A stretch of 44,268 bases of DNA from Alectoria sarmentosa (GCA_009733775.1 WOGZ01000276.1:1-44268), one strand, 5' to 3'. Shown: positions 32,655-42,870, numbered from the stretch's first letter. The notes: generated by a model not told the origin, from the letters alone. Program-made: numbers and translations.

Positions 32655-34610
32655 ATATAATTATATAATTTCTTTTTCGCCCTCTTTCTCGTCCTTTTTC
32701 TCGCCCTTTTATTAAATTTTATATAATTTTATTGTTTAATTAACTCAAATTGACCTTCACTCATTTAAATTATAATAATTTTCATTATATAAATCTTTGA
32801 AACATAAATTCCGCTCGTATAAGAAATTCATAAATATTTATAAATTTATTTTTTATATGAGCGACGGCCGGCTCATATATAACAAGAAGTGAATTAATTA
32901 ATTATGCAAAATCTTTCATAATAAGCGCATTTCATACACAAAAGACTATTAACTTTTTATATCGTCAATAAAAATGTATATTTTTAATTGAAATTGTTTT
33001 AATTTTTTATATCATTTTAATTTATATTCTATAATAATAAGAGAGCCTTAACATCGTGATAAAATTATTAATATAATTTTTCGATTTTTTTTTCGCGATC
33101 TTTCGATATTAATTTAATATTTGATATAAAACGTATAATGTTATATAAACAATAACATCGCGAAATACAATTTGACGAAATCGTATTGTCATAATCGCCT
33201 TTGCGCTTTCAATATTATTGATATATATATTGCGTTACAATGAAAAAAGCTTTGTGATATCTTTAATAATAATTTTAAGATTCTTTATTTAAAATTAATT
33301 CTTAATCATAACAATTAAAGCGAAAAATCTTATATTAATTGAAAATCTAAGCTCTTTTTTTAAAATTACATTATTATTCTGATCTTTCGAATTGATAATA
33401 TTAAAAAAATGAGATCTCTTATTAATGTAACACAAAATAAATTTGATTCGAAAAAAGATGATTTACACTCTCGTTAAATAAATATAAATTATAATATTAT
33501 AACAATTATAAACCTTTTAAAGAGATGCTTATTCAATTTCAAAAATAATTATAATAATTGCGTATATAACTCGAAATCAATAAGCGTAAAATTCAATTCA
33601 ATCTTTGTTAATGTAAAAACATTGTTTACAATTTTCGACGACGTTTTGATTAATATATTAAACACAAAACAAATGTTTAAAACTTGAAAAAATTGCGTAA
33701 TAAACATTAATCAAAATTTTTTCGCGATCGATGATATTAATGATTAAATCAGGAATATTTAATTTGATGCACATATCTCGATATTGTTATAACGCTCAAA
33801 AATAATTATTATATTGTTTCACAATTAGAAAGCAGAAGGTCATATAAAAAGATTCTTTTAAAGCGTTTACGTTCGTGATAAAAAACAATGATAACTTATA
33901 TCTGTTCGTTTTATATATGCAATTCATAATTATCATTTTTCAATTTTCTTTTAGCATTTTCTGACAAGATATTCGCGAGAAAAAGAAATATATAACACGA
34001 TCCTTTAAGTCCTTCAAAAACTTAACATATCATTCATTTAATGCGTATAATCATTTAAATAAAACTTATATAAGCGTAAATGATTTTAAGATTTCACGAC
34101 ACATTTTGATTTTCACATTATAAATATCGCGATGTTTTCAAATAAGATCTTTCTCATTCACGTCTTAATATAATTCATAAAAAATATCGCCTAATATAAC
34201 ACAATTAATCGTTATTTTTTCAATCTGCCCTTCTATCTGATTGATTAAAATAATCATTCGATAAATTGCATAAATCACTCGTTTATTAAAATCATGATTA
34301 TAAAACGCGTTTTTAATCTTTAAACATCATCTATCCTTCTCTTTATTAAGATTTAAAACGTAATCGAATAAATAATCATTGATTTATAAGCTCGTATGCT
34401 TCCTCTTTTAATTTATAATTTCATAAATCTTTTCTTTATAAATGCAACGTATTCATATTTTGAATTTTTTCCCTTTTTTATTTTTATTTAAACGCTTTAT
34501 AATGACGACATAACCTTCTTTAAAAACGTGTTTTTGAATTAATAAAATAAAAAAAATATCAATAAACGCAATCAAATCTAATAATAAAAATAGAAGGTTT
34601 ATAATAACTC
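32655..34610 (-). pseudogene. MULE transposase, degraded
   Basis: One - strand frame can be followed from about 34560 to 33060 through a modest number of stops, most at Trp/Gln positions. N-terminal part: KHVFKEGYVVIIKR, a FAR1-like zinc-binding start, then CLKIKNAFYNHD (family W.L.V.N..HNH). Core: IIMNCIYKTNRYKLPL (family DCTYKTNRYKMPLL; catalytic Asp now Asn), FYMTFCFL, F*ALQQYRDM, then INIIDREKILINV (second catalytic Asp, family VTDRELALMNA), FKHLFC and YINQNVVENCKQ (family LC.WHINKNV). The third acidic position, family SRVEG.H, reads SKDQNNN. HDVK near 33055 fits the SWIM zinc-finger end, and a Lys/Arg tail follows (32676-32712). About 650 residues, normal for the family. Inactive. Confidence 0.9.
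32676..32715 (-). repeat. Basic-tail repeat of the transposase
   Basis: CTCGCCC/CTCGTCC 12-15 bp units on the + strand, giving RARKRTRKRAKKK on the - strand. Similar basic tails end many fungal MULE proteins. Confidence 0.6.
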
Positions 34611-34619
34611 GATTGATAA

Positions 34620-34950
34620 GGAAATAGCATACATATTTGCCTTGAAAGATTTTAAGGGAAAATTAATGACTTGACACGAATATGAAATTATCGCAAAAAA
34701 AGATGTACCTTTGCGGGGGGAGAATTTCCCTCAATGTCATTACCGCTATTATGAAAATTAAGGATTATCTCCGCAGATCTAATGTACATATTGAAAAATC
34801 ATTCGCGTATAAATAAATTTCTCTTTATGCTCATTCAAGACATCCGCCTTTAATTTACACAAGTCTTAGCTTTAAGTCACATGATATGGTTTACTATTGA
34901 TGTTGAAAGGTATATTCGCCTTACTAACCTATATTTACCTAGCTATGCGA
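34620..34950 (-). promoter_or_regulatory. Probable promoter/5' leader side of the MULE transposase
   Basis: About 330 bp between the transposase frame and the right terminal repeat, much less AT-rich than the surroundings (GCGGGGGGAGAATTTCCC, CCGCAGATC, CATCCGCC). No frame crosses it. No promoter motif can be fixed by eye; its role is inferred from position alone. Confidence 0.4.
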
Positions 34951-34951
34951 G

Positions 34952-35015
34952 TACGTACATGTATAAAAGAGGGTGCGTACATATATCAAAAGGCTACGTA
35001 CGAGTATCAGAACCC
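34952..35015 (-). repeat. MULE right terminal inverted repeat
   Basis: Complement of the left end. The same motif occurs at 34952, 34974 (TGCGTAC) and 34995, spaced 22 and 21 bp. Ends ...TATCAGAACCC before ATATTAAA. Confidence 0.9.
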
Positions 35016-35023
35016 ATATTAAA
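35016..35023. repeat. MULE target duplication, right
   Basis: ATATTAAA, identical to 30217-30224. Confidence 0.88.
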
Positions 35024-35791
35024 TGCAATTATAAACGTGTAAACCTTTTTAAAAAATTCATATTTTTTTTATATTATTTAATCAAAGATTCGAATTTAAG
35101 ATATTCGTTTTGATATTTATTATCGTGAAATTAAAATTAATTAAATTTTATAATTATGATGATAAAATGTTATTAATAACGAATAAAAAATTCGACGATA
35201 AGATTTTAATCTCTTTTTTTAAGAGATTTTTGAAATTAAAACGTTAATTTTGATATTTAAAATTTATTATTTTTGATTTTAAATAAATTTTTAAGCGTTT
35301 AAATAATAATAAAATCAATTTTGAATTATTTTAAATGATAATCAAATTGATAATGATGTTAATATTCAATTATTTAATTTATTTTATTAATTCGATATAT
35401 CGTTGAAAATATAAATCATCAATTTAATAAAATATCATAAAAATAAAAACGCATTTTTTTTTATTTAATGTGTTTCACGCAAAAAAATTAATAATGTTAT
35501 AAAAACTTTATTATGATTCGATCGTACGATTATAAATCGTATACGATTTCGATTAAAAGCGAATAATTTTGATTTATCGAGAATTAAAAGATTCTCAATT
35601 TTCGAATTTCGAATTATAATTATTTAAATTTAAAAATCATTTTATAAATGAGAATTATTCATTTTAAAAAGATTAATTAAATAAAGATTTTTATAATTGA
35701 TTGTTTCATTGCGATGAATATGAAATGTTTAAAAATAATTATAATCATAATAATGAATAAATAAATTGTATTTATAACGATCGTCGGATAA
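35024..35791 (-). other. Outer D gag N-terminal part and leader, right of the MULE
   Basis: DNA match of 26605-27370. The shared block AAAAAATTCGACGATAAGATTTTAAT occurs at about 26767 and 35186, in two pieces here for brevity: AAAAAATTCGACGATAAG and ATTTTAAT. No frame recognised. Confidence 0.55.
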
Positions 35792-35807
35792 GTTCGAATT
35801 TATAACT
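35792..35807 (-). promoter_or_regulatory. Primer-binding site of the outer D body
   Basis: The - strand AGTTATAAATTCGAAC is identical to the site at 40030-40045 of the right-hand copy and is a RIP-altered GGTTATAAGCTCGAA. Confidence 0.65.
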
Positions 35808-35932
35808 TATGAAAATATAATATAAGACATTTAATTGTATTATTTTAAAAGTGTTACGAAGAAAAGTGCGACTTATATTATAAACGCATGCGCCCGTGTC
35901 ACGTGACCTATCACGTGACCTGAATTTCGACA
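35808..35932 (-). repeat. Right outer (5') LTR of D
   Basis: 125 bp; carries GCATGCGC and the double CACGTGACC box. It ends TTTCGACA directly before CGCGA. Confidence 0.88.
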
Positions 35933-36188
35933 CGCGATTTCTTTTTTTATAATCAAATATTAAACAAAATTTATTATTAATTTAAAACGCGTTCGGAAAG
36001 CAAAGAGCGCGATTATGTATTTATTTATTTATTTAATAACATTATAATTATCGATATTTTTATTCGCGAGTCTTTTTTCGAATTAATTAATAATGAAAAT
36101 CTCTTTGAAATTATCGTTTAATTTATTAAATTCAATTTTTTATTAACATTTAAACTCTTTATATTTTTAATAATATATCGAAATTATT

Positions 36189-37290
36189 ATGTTCGAAAAA
36201 ATCGTCGACGTAAAGTTTAATAACGACTTTTCATTTCATATCAAAAAACTTAAAAAATTCGAAGATTTTCAAATATGATTTTAAGAAATGCGACAATTTT
36301 TTACGTTATAACGTTTCATCAAATTTATTAAAGTGAAACAAAATGAAATTTTCGTTATATTTATTATTTTTAAAAACATTTCATTTAATAAATTTATAAT
36401 AATAATTGATATTATTGAGAAAAAGCGAATTAAATAAGATTTGAGATATAAACTTTGCATCAACATCATCAAAAATCGTTTTAAAAACAATTTATTTGTG
36501 AATTATAAAAATGATATCAATGCGCACATTTAATGAAATGTTATTTATAAAAATAATAAACTTAAAGATTTCGATAAGTTTAATAATTTATATCGTTAAT
36601 TGTTTAAATTGAATTTTGATTAATATAAAAATATAATTGATTTTGTCGCTCGTCTTAAAAGCATTTATAATAACATTATTAATTTATCATTTAAATTAAG
36701 ATTAATTTTTTTTTTTTTTTTTTTTTCATATAAATTTAAATAAAACGAATAACGTTTATTTCATTTATTATATTTAAAATTATAAAATTATAAATGATGT
36801 TAATATCGAGATAATTTATTTATTGAAATACGTTATTATTCGATTTATTCAAATTATGATTAATTTCTTTTTTAAACGTTAAAAATTTATTTTTACGTTC
36901 GTTGCTCAGCGTCCTTTTCGTTTTATTATTTTAATTTTAAAATATATCATTATTGTTGAATTTTAAAAGAGCGTTATATTTAATTTCAATAATAAAATCA
37001 TTTAAAAGTTCGTCAAATATTACATTTATTATAAAAAACATTATTATATCAAATCGAAATGCGATTAATTCTTAATAAGAATCGTTGAAATAATGACAAT
37101 TTTGACGATGATAATGATAAAAGAAATGATGATAATAATGATAATAATGACGATGACGACAAGCTCAAAGACAAAAAGAACAACGATCGAAAAAATGACA
37201 AATTTAATAATAAAAAACGTCGTTATAAAAATCGAAATTTTATCGAATCTTTTGATAATTAAAGGAAAATCATGATTATTTTCACGATTG
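36189..37290 (+). pseudogene. E+ Gag remnant
   Basis: ATG at 36189. Early residues include FHIKKLKKFEDFQI, then a stop where Trp is expected and EMRQF, the family pattern L...NF..W...M...L of the UBN2-type Gag. Near 36645 the frame reads FVARLKSIYNNIINLSFKL, the classic 'F...L...Y..L' block of Copia capsid proteins. From about 37100 comes an Asp/Asn stretch (NFDDDNDKRNDDNNDNNDDDD) and then a Lys/Arg/Asn basic stretch, the nucleic-acid-binding end. Several stops. Open frames 36281-36490 (-) and 37093-37275 (+) are shadows in other frames. Confidence 0.82.
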
Positions 37291-37309
37291 AAATAAATAA
37301 TTTATCATT

Positions 37310-37610
37310 TTCGCGATAGACGATGAATTATGTTTATTTTCAACATTTCACGTTTAATAAAAATTGTTTCGTGTAATATCGCGTTTTTGATTTTAAATTA
37401 AACGATGTTCGTCTCATTAAAAATATTGAAAACGTTCGCATTTTTATTAATATCAATAAAATACGTATTAATATCGTTATCGATGATCAAAAAAAAGGTT
37501 TATTTTTACGAATGTTTTTTTTTGTTTTAAATTTATCTTTGAATTTAATTTTTTAAAAACAATTGATGCGTAATAACATTTAAATGAAATTTGTGCAAAA
37601 TGATATCGAG
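37310..37610 (+). pseudogene. E+ aspartic protease remnant
   Basis: Reads TMNYVYFQHFTFNKN where the family has an active-site DSG(C/A)S.HMT.N motif. The codon at 37326-37328 is Asn in place of the catalytic Asp. Downstream NIVIDDQKKGLFLR and NLSLNLIF with KQLMRN match the VLYVPNLS.NLIS...L block. Retroviral-type aspartic protease that would process the polyprotein. Inactive. Confidence 0.75.
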
Positions 37611-37889
37611 TTTAATAATCGTGATATCATTATTTGATTATAAAATAACAATTTTTATTGTTTACGTTTATGAGAATTTAATTATCAAACTCTGATTTCT
37701 TTCAAATAATCGTCAATGTTCGTATTTGTGTTTAAACAATATAATATCAAATTCGTTATATTTTATATCATTTTTAAACATAAAAAGCATTTCAATTCGA
37801 TGAATAACGTTATTTTTTCATTAATTTATTTCGATTTTTTTTTCGAATTCAAATCTCGATGTTACATCGCGTAAAATCAACGATTAAAT

Positions 37890-38740
37890 CTTCGGATTAT
37901 AATATGCTCGCATAAATCATTTGAAATATTAAAACGTTTGTAAATTGTTTAAATTGTTTAAAAACATCGATTTATTCAAAAAATTTATTAATAAGAAATT
38001 TTATATTTTTTACGTAATCAAAAAGACGTAAAAAACATCGTATAAATTTCATATTCGTTTTAAAATAAGGTTTTTGAATTTAATTTATAACGATATTTAC
38101 GATTTTATTATTCTTCGAAATCGTTTTAAAGATAAATTTTTTATTATTTTTATTAACGATTGAAATAAGCGCTTTAAGATTAAAATTATTAAATATAAAA
38201 ACGAAATCTTTTTTGTTTTTAAACGTTATTAAATTAAAAATTAACACGAAAATGTTATTATTAAACGTTTTCGAATTGATTATAACGGCGAATACGAAAA
38301 TTTTGATTTTGATATTTATCGTGTTAATTATAACATTATGTGAAAATTTATTTATTTTGAAAATTTCGAATAAAATGAAATCGTCGAATGATTTAATTAA
38401 ACGTTTTTTAATATTGTCAACATTATCATTAAAAACATTAATTTTGATTAAAAGTATTAATAAGAATTCGTATTAATCGTCAATTATCTTTATAATCGAA
38501 ATTTTATATAATCGCGTAAATTTATTTTGTATCAAATTCATATAAATTATAAATCTCATTTAAATTATATACGTCGCATTGAGATTTTAAGTTTTATTAT
38601 CTTGCGCAAATTTGTTATTAATTGAAAAAAAGATTAAAAACGCGCTATTAAAGAAATCTTTATCGATTATAAAAACGATTATATTTATCACATATTGTTA
38701 TTAAATAATAACAATATTCGATCTTTCAAAATCGTTTGAA
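37890..38740 (+). pseudogene. E+ integrase remnant with all three catalytic codons in frame
   Basis: GAG_pre-integrase part: YARINHLKY near 37900 and NVCKLFKLFK. Core: YNDIYDF with Asp codon 38092-38094, ENFDF preceded by RIDYNGEY with Asp codon 38278-38280, and NEIVE with Glu codon 38386-38388. All three lie in the same frame, and the last two are separated by 35 residues, the D-D-35-E spacing. The C-terminal part has SHLNYIRRIE and RAIKEIFIDYKND, as in fungal Copia integrases. Premature stops occur at several Trp/Gln sites, so the protein cannot be made. The track-sized frame 38213-38476 is in another register and is a shadow. Confidence 0.88.
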
Positions 38741-39239
38741 ATTTGAAAAAAAAAGATTCTTTATTTGATTTATAATTGTTAATCGATTCAATTATGAAAG
38801 AGAATGATTCGACGTTTATAACGTTTTTCGTCGTTAAAAATTAATTATTTATAAACGAGATGAACGTTAATAAATTTATTTAATCGTTTAAATTTAAGTT
38901 CTTTGCAATTGAGTTCTCAAATCTTTTTAAAATTAACGCATCAATTTTTAATTCGTCGTCGTTATCAATTTTTATTTTTCAAGACGATATGTTAAATAAT
39001 GCGTCGTCGTTTTATTTAAAACATTTTTATCTTATATCGCGCGATCTTTCGTTAAATCTCATTCAATTTTATGCGATGATTATTTAAATCGTTATCACAA
39101 TGAAATCGTACGAGTCGAAAATCTATAAAAAAATCATTGTTAATAATTTATATCGAAAATAATAAAAAAATAACATGATCGACGAGAATGATTTTTTATT
39201 AAGAAATAAAATTTGAAAATTTATCGATTTATTTAAAGG
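38741..39239 (+). other. E+ linker between integrase and RT
   Basis: Low-complexity, AT-rich DNA in the position of the variable linker of Copia Pol. No motif seen. Confidence 0.5.
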
Positions 39240-39904
39240 GCGTATTGTTTTTTATAATAAATGAATTTATATTATTAAACGCGAAACTCGCGACGAAGTT
39301 ATTCGCTTTAAAATTCATTAAATAATTCGTAATTTTGAATAATGAAAAAACTTAAATTTTAATAAAATTTTCGTTTTAATGATTAAATTTATATCTTATA
39401 AAACGATTTTCGTTTTAATCGTTATTGAAAATTAAGATTTAAAATGAATGAACGTCAAAATCGTTTTTTTTATATGATAATGTTGAAAAAAAGATTTATA
39501 TGAAATACCTTACGGGAACCCTATCGGATATAAATCGCGCTTTGACAAAAAGTTAAAAACGCGACAATAACAACAACGCGTCAACAATTAAAACTTTAAT
39601 CAACAATTTGTCAACAATTTTCCAACAATTTCTCAACAACAAATTGTTAATGTCAACAATCTGTCAACAATGCGTCAACAATTTTTCAACATTTTGTCAA
39701 CAATTTTTGATTTGTCAACAAATTGTTTTTATTCTCAAATAGTTACCAACTTGTTTATAAATAGGGTATCTCCCTCAAGGTAATTCATTGAATATGTTTC
39801 AAAAAAATATCTTAATAAAGTTTGTAAATTCAATAAGGCCCTTTATAATTTAAAATAATTTCTTCGAATTTAATATAACATTTTTATCGAATATATAAAA
39901 GAAA
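39240..39904 (+). pseudogene. E+ reverse transcriptase N-terminal remnant, interrupted by a MITE
   Basis: Before the MITE: VIKRETRDEVIRFKIH, then the IRNFE, LNFNKIF and MIKFISYKTIF segments and MNVKIVFL (family MDVKTAFLNG). After the MITE, from 39793: YLNKVCKFNKALYNLK followed by a stop and FLRI-YNIF (family CKLNKALYGLKQS.R.W). It ends at 39904 where the LTR of the next element starts, so the YVDD box is not in the window. One frame slip sits in a T run near 39463. Confidence 0.82.
39508..39780. mobile_element. 273-bp MITE with TA duplication and internal CAACAAT array
   Basis: Ends CCTTACGGGAACCCTAT and (complement of right end) CCTTGAGGGAGATACCCTAT form imperfect inverted repeats. TA flanks both sides (39506-39507 and 39781-39782), as in Tc1/mariner/Pogo-type elements. 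It interrupts the E+ RT at codon level and the frame resumes after it. The interior has about ten (T)CAACAAT(T) units at roughly 11-bp steps. CpA is abundant, i.e. RIP has barely touched it. No coding capacity. Confidence 0.82.
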
Positions 39905-40029
39905 TGTCGAAATTCAGGTCACGTGATAGGTCACGTGACACGGGCGCATGCGCCTGTAATATAGGTCGCACTTTCCTTCATAACACTCTTAAAATAATAC
40001 AATTAAGTGTTTTATATCATATTTTCACA
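39905..40029 (+). repeat. 5' LTR of the right-hand Copia copy
   Basis: TGTCGAAATTCAGG...TATTTTCACA, 125 bp, double GTCACGTGA box, GGGCGCATGCGCC palindrome. TG and CA termini are intact. Confidence 0.9.
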
Positions 40030-40045
40030 AGTTATAAATTCGAAC
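40030..40045 (+). promoter_or_regulatory. Primer-binding site of the right-hand Copia copy
   Basis: AGTTATAAATTCGAAC immediately after the LTR. Same sequence as 35792-35807 (reverse). Confidence 0.68.
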
Positions 40046-41870
40046 TTATTCGACGATCGTTATAAACATAATTTATTTATTCATCATTTTAATTATAATT
40101 ATTTTTAAATATTTCATATTCATCGCAATGAAACAATCAATCATAAAAATCTTCATTTAATCAATTTTTTTAAAATGAACAATTTTTATTTGCAAAATGA
40201 TCTTTGATTTGAATGATTATAATTCGAAATTCGAAAATTAAAAATCTTTTAATTTTCGACGAATCGAAATTATTCGCTTTTAATCGAAATCGTATACGAT
40301 TTATAATCGTGCGATCGAATTATAATAAGATTTTTATAATATTATTAACTTTTTTACGTGAAACATATTAAATAAATAAAAATGCGCCTTTGTTTTTATG
40401 ATATCTTATTAAATTAATGATTTATATTCTTAACGAAATATCGAATTAATAAAATAAATTGAATAATTAAATATTAACATCATTATTAATTTAATCATCG
40501 TTTAAAATAATTTAAAATTGATTTTATTATCATTTAAACGTTTAAAAACTTATTTGAAATCAAAAATAATAAACTTTATGTGTTAAAATTAACATTTTGA
40601 TTTCAAAAATCTCTTAAAAAAAGAGATTAAAATTTTATTATCGAATTTTTCATTCATTATCGATAACATTTTATTATCATAATTATAAAAGTTAATTAAT
40701 TTTAATTTCACGATAATAATCCTTAAAATGAATATTTTAAATTTGAATTTTTGATTAAATAATATAAAAAGAGTGCGAATTTTTTAAAAAGATTTATACA
40801 TTTATAATTATATTCAATATAATCTTAATCAAATTCAATTTTTATTATCAAATTCAAAATCAAATTTTTCGTATTATTAATTTTACTTCATAATAATATT
40901 ATCGCTCAAATTTATCATTAATTTTCACATAAATATTTTTCGTTATTATTATAAAACCTTGAAATATAATAATAACAATTAATTGATATCGATAAAAATT
41001 TAAACGACTTTGATGAGAATTAATAAAACATTTATTTCATTTTTTTTACATTATCGTCGTGTGATAACGATTTTAAAATCAATAAAGAATCATTTAACGT
41101 TTTAAACGATATCGAAATCTTTGATTTACGCGTTAAAGGTAAACGGTCTCATTTATCAACCCTCTCAAAAATGACGTTCAAATCGTTCTTTGAATCATTA
41201 TTAAATTCGTTCGTTTCGACGTTTTTTTAAAGCGATACTTCTCAAAGCGACGATATTTTCGATTCGTTTTTCATCGTGATAAAAAAACCCTCGTCTTCGT
41301 TATTTTTATTATCATTATTAATTTCTTATATTTCTTTATTTATCTTTTTTAATATCGATAATTAAATTTAACGTTTAAAATGTCGTTAAAAATGTTTTTA
41401 TAAATAATGAAAATAGTTTTTTTTTGATTTTCATTATTATTTTAAAATTTATTATCGAATATATTAAATGAAGCGAAGATATCAACGATTAATTAATGTT
41501 GAATAATTTTCAATTCTTTATTAACATTATTAAATTTAAAATTTACGTGATTATTCATTAACGTTTTGATTACGTTGATTATTAATTCATTAAAAAATAT
41601 AATGAAAATCTTTAAATTATATTAAACGTTATCGATGTTTATTATAAATTTATAAGTTTTGAATTTTATATCGAGCTTGTGCGTTAATTGCATAACATTA
41701 ACATTAATTTCGAAAAAGACGTTCGTTAATATGAAAAGAATTTTTATAAAATCAACGTCGAAATCGTTGATTTAAATGATTTATTATCATTATCGAAATT
41801 TTATTTCATTCAATTTTTTTTTATAAAACTCGACGAAATTTACGATGTTTTTATAACAATTTATATTCAA
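40046..41870 (+). pseudogene. Leader and Gag N-terminal part of the right-hand copy
   Basis: No capsid motif recognised with certainty. A stop-free stretch at about 41040-41229 on the sense strand reads LSSCDNDFKINKESFN, then NDIEIFDLRVKGKRSHLS. It is more varied than chance frames and is repeated in the two D bodies, so it is likely part of Gag. The leader shows GTATACGATTTATAATCG near 40291, conserved in all three bodies. Confidence 0.5.
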
Positions 41871-42450
41871 ATTTATATGTTATATGATTCGAAAATAATC
41901 AAATTCGATTTAATTATTCACGGCGTAATAAATGAAAAATGTCATATATTCGTAATTAAAAAAAGTGATATCGTTATGCTCGTTCATCGCAATAATAATA
42001 TTAAAGATAAATAATTCGTTAAAGACGATTTCAACGGCTTTGATTTCATCAATCACGAAATTTATGTTTTTTATAAAATCGTTGATCGTAAATTTAAGCA
42101 TTTTTTCGTTAAATGTTAAATTAAATTTTTTTATTTAAAGTTTGAAAAGTTTATAAATAAATAGAAAAAGAAGAAAAAGACGCAAATCGATATCATTTAT
42201 GTGAACATTAATGTTTTAAATGTTAAGCGCAAACGCATCGAAGAAACGTTATTTAACGTTTTCGTTTCAAAAAAAAAATGATTATCTCAACATTAATATG
42301 ACGTATATTTCAAAAAAAAACGATTATCTTTATGTTCATATGACATTTCTCGACGAATTAAACGATCAAAATCATTCGAATTTCATTTTAAATGATTTTA
42401 ACATTTTGAGTGTAATCAATCAAGCAAATTAAAATAAAAACGAAAACTTT
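41871..42450 (+). pseudogene. Gag nucleocapsid and linker of the right-hand copy
   Basis: Sense frame from 41885: FDLIIHGVINEKCHIFVIKK, then further residues with His, a stop, and FYKIVDRKFKHFFVKC ending near 42117. The Cys and His spacing fits a decayed Copia zinc knuckle. The frame 42220-42432 continues with KKNDYLNINMTYISKKNDYL and FLDELNDQNHSNF. It is shared by 25025-25243 and 28654-28845. The - frame 41910-42101 is a shadow. Confidence 0.62.
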
Positions 42451-42474
42451 ATTAATTTAATAACGAACTCGAAT

Positions 42475-42870
42475 TTGAATAAAAGTTTATTATTTATTAA
42501 ATTTATAAATTTCGAAATTCGAATTATGATAAATTTTAATTGCACTCATTATTTCTTTATCGATTATTTAATATTCATTATTTATATTAAGATTCAATTT
42601 CGATTTATTAAAAACATTGAAAATGTTAAAGTTCAATTTTTTATTTATGATATTATTAATTTTGATTATAATGTTAATGATAAACGCGTTATTTTAACGA
42701 TTTTTAATGTTTTATATATATTTAATATAAACGTTAATCTTTTATCGATTAAAAAGCTTTTGAATGTCGACATTAAAGTCGCTTTTTATAAAAAAGATTG
42801 TGTTTTAATTCAAAATAATATGATATTAATCGATACGCGAAACCGCGATTTATTTTTTTTAAATTTATAA
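42475..42870 (+). pseudogene. Protease-like region of the right-hand copy, open for 131 codons
   Basis: The longest sense frame of this element. INFNCTHYFF near residue 20 lies where the protease active site DSGCTHH is expected. The catalytic Asp is Asn, so it is inactive. Residues 85-115 contain FNVLYIFNINVNLLSIKKLL and then IKVAFYKKDCVLI, the well-known VLYVPNL..NLLS...L block of Copia proteins, and it ends TRNRDLFFLNL. The start at 42475 is only the first ATG; the true polyprotein has no start here. Confidence 0.82.

Larger units (their letters stand above)
30225..35015 (-). mobile_element. Mutator-like DNA transposon (MULE), 4791 bp
   Basis: Bounded by near-perfect terminal inverted repeats of about 63 bp starting GGGTTCTGATAC, and by the 8-bp duplication ATATTAAA. 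The - strand encodes a degraded MULE transposase (about 34610-32655). Left of it lie 2.4 kb without a recognised gene but with a tetranucleotide hairpin and a 12-bp minisatellite. TIR length, duplication size and transposase family agree. Base composition is richer than the host Copia DNA, especially in the terminal ~300 bp, which indicates weaker RIP or later arrival. Confidence 0.92.
20507..35932 (-). mobile_element. Composite Copia element 'D': three LTRs, two bodies, one duplication
   Basis: On the - strand: LTR (35932-35808), gag, protease, truncated integrase ending at 27504, a second LTR (27503-27391), then a full body gag-protease-integrase-RT, and a third LTR (20631-20507). The target duplication CGCGA is exact at 20502-20506 and 35933-35937, i.e. 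outside the outer LTRs only. The flanks of the inner LTR and the inner full-length element (AAGAT versus CGCGA) do not match. The unit therefore appears to have inserted as, or become, one three-LTR structure. It carries a 4.79-kb DNA transposon. No frame is intact. Confidence 0.85.
35938..39904 (+). mobile_element. + strand Copia element E+, right part
   Basis: Continuation of 19382-20501 past the D insertion. The + strand gives gag (36189), protease (37310), integrase (37890-38740) and RT (39240) in Copia order. It is interrupted by a MITE at 39508-39780 and ends at 39904 where the next Copia copy has inserted in the RT. Removing the MITE and one TA rejoins the RT reading frame. Confidence 0.85.

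Noticed and set aside
37093..37275. 60-codon Met/Ile-rich + strand frame
   Set aside because: A shadow of the Asp/Asn-rich end of the E+ Gag, read one base out.
38213..38476. 87-codon + strand frame
   Set aside because: It is in a different register from the integrase core, whose catalytic D and E codons occupy the same bases in another frame.
39570..39730. CAACAAT array as an origin or CRISPR-like structure
   Set aside because: It lies wholly within a TA-flanked element with inverted termini; a transposon explanation is sufficient.
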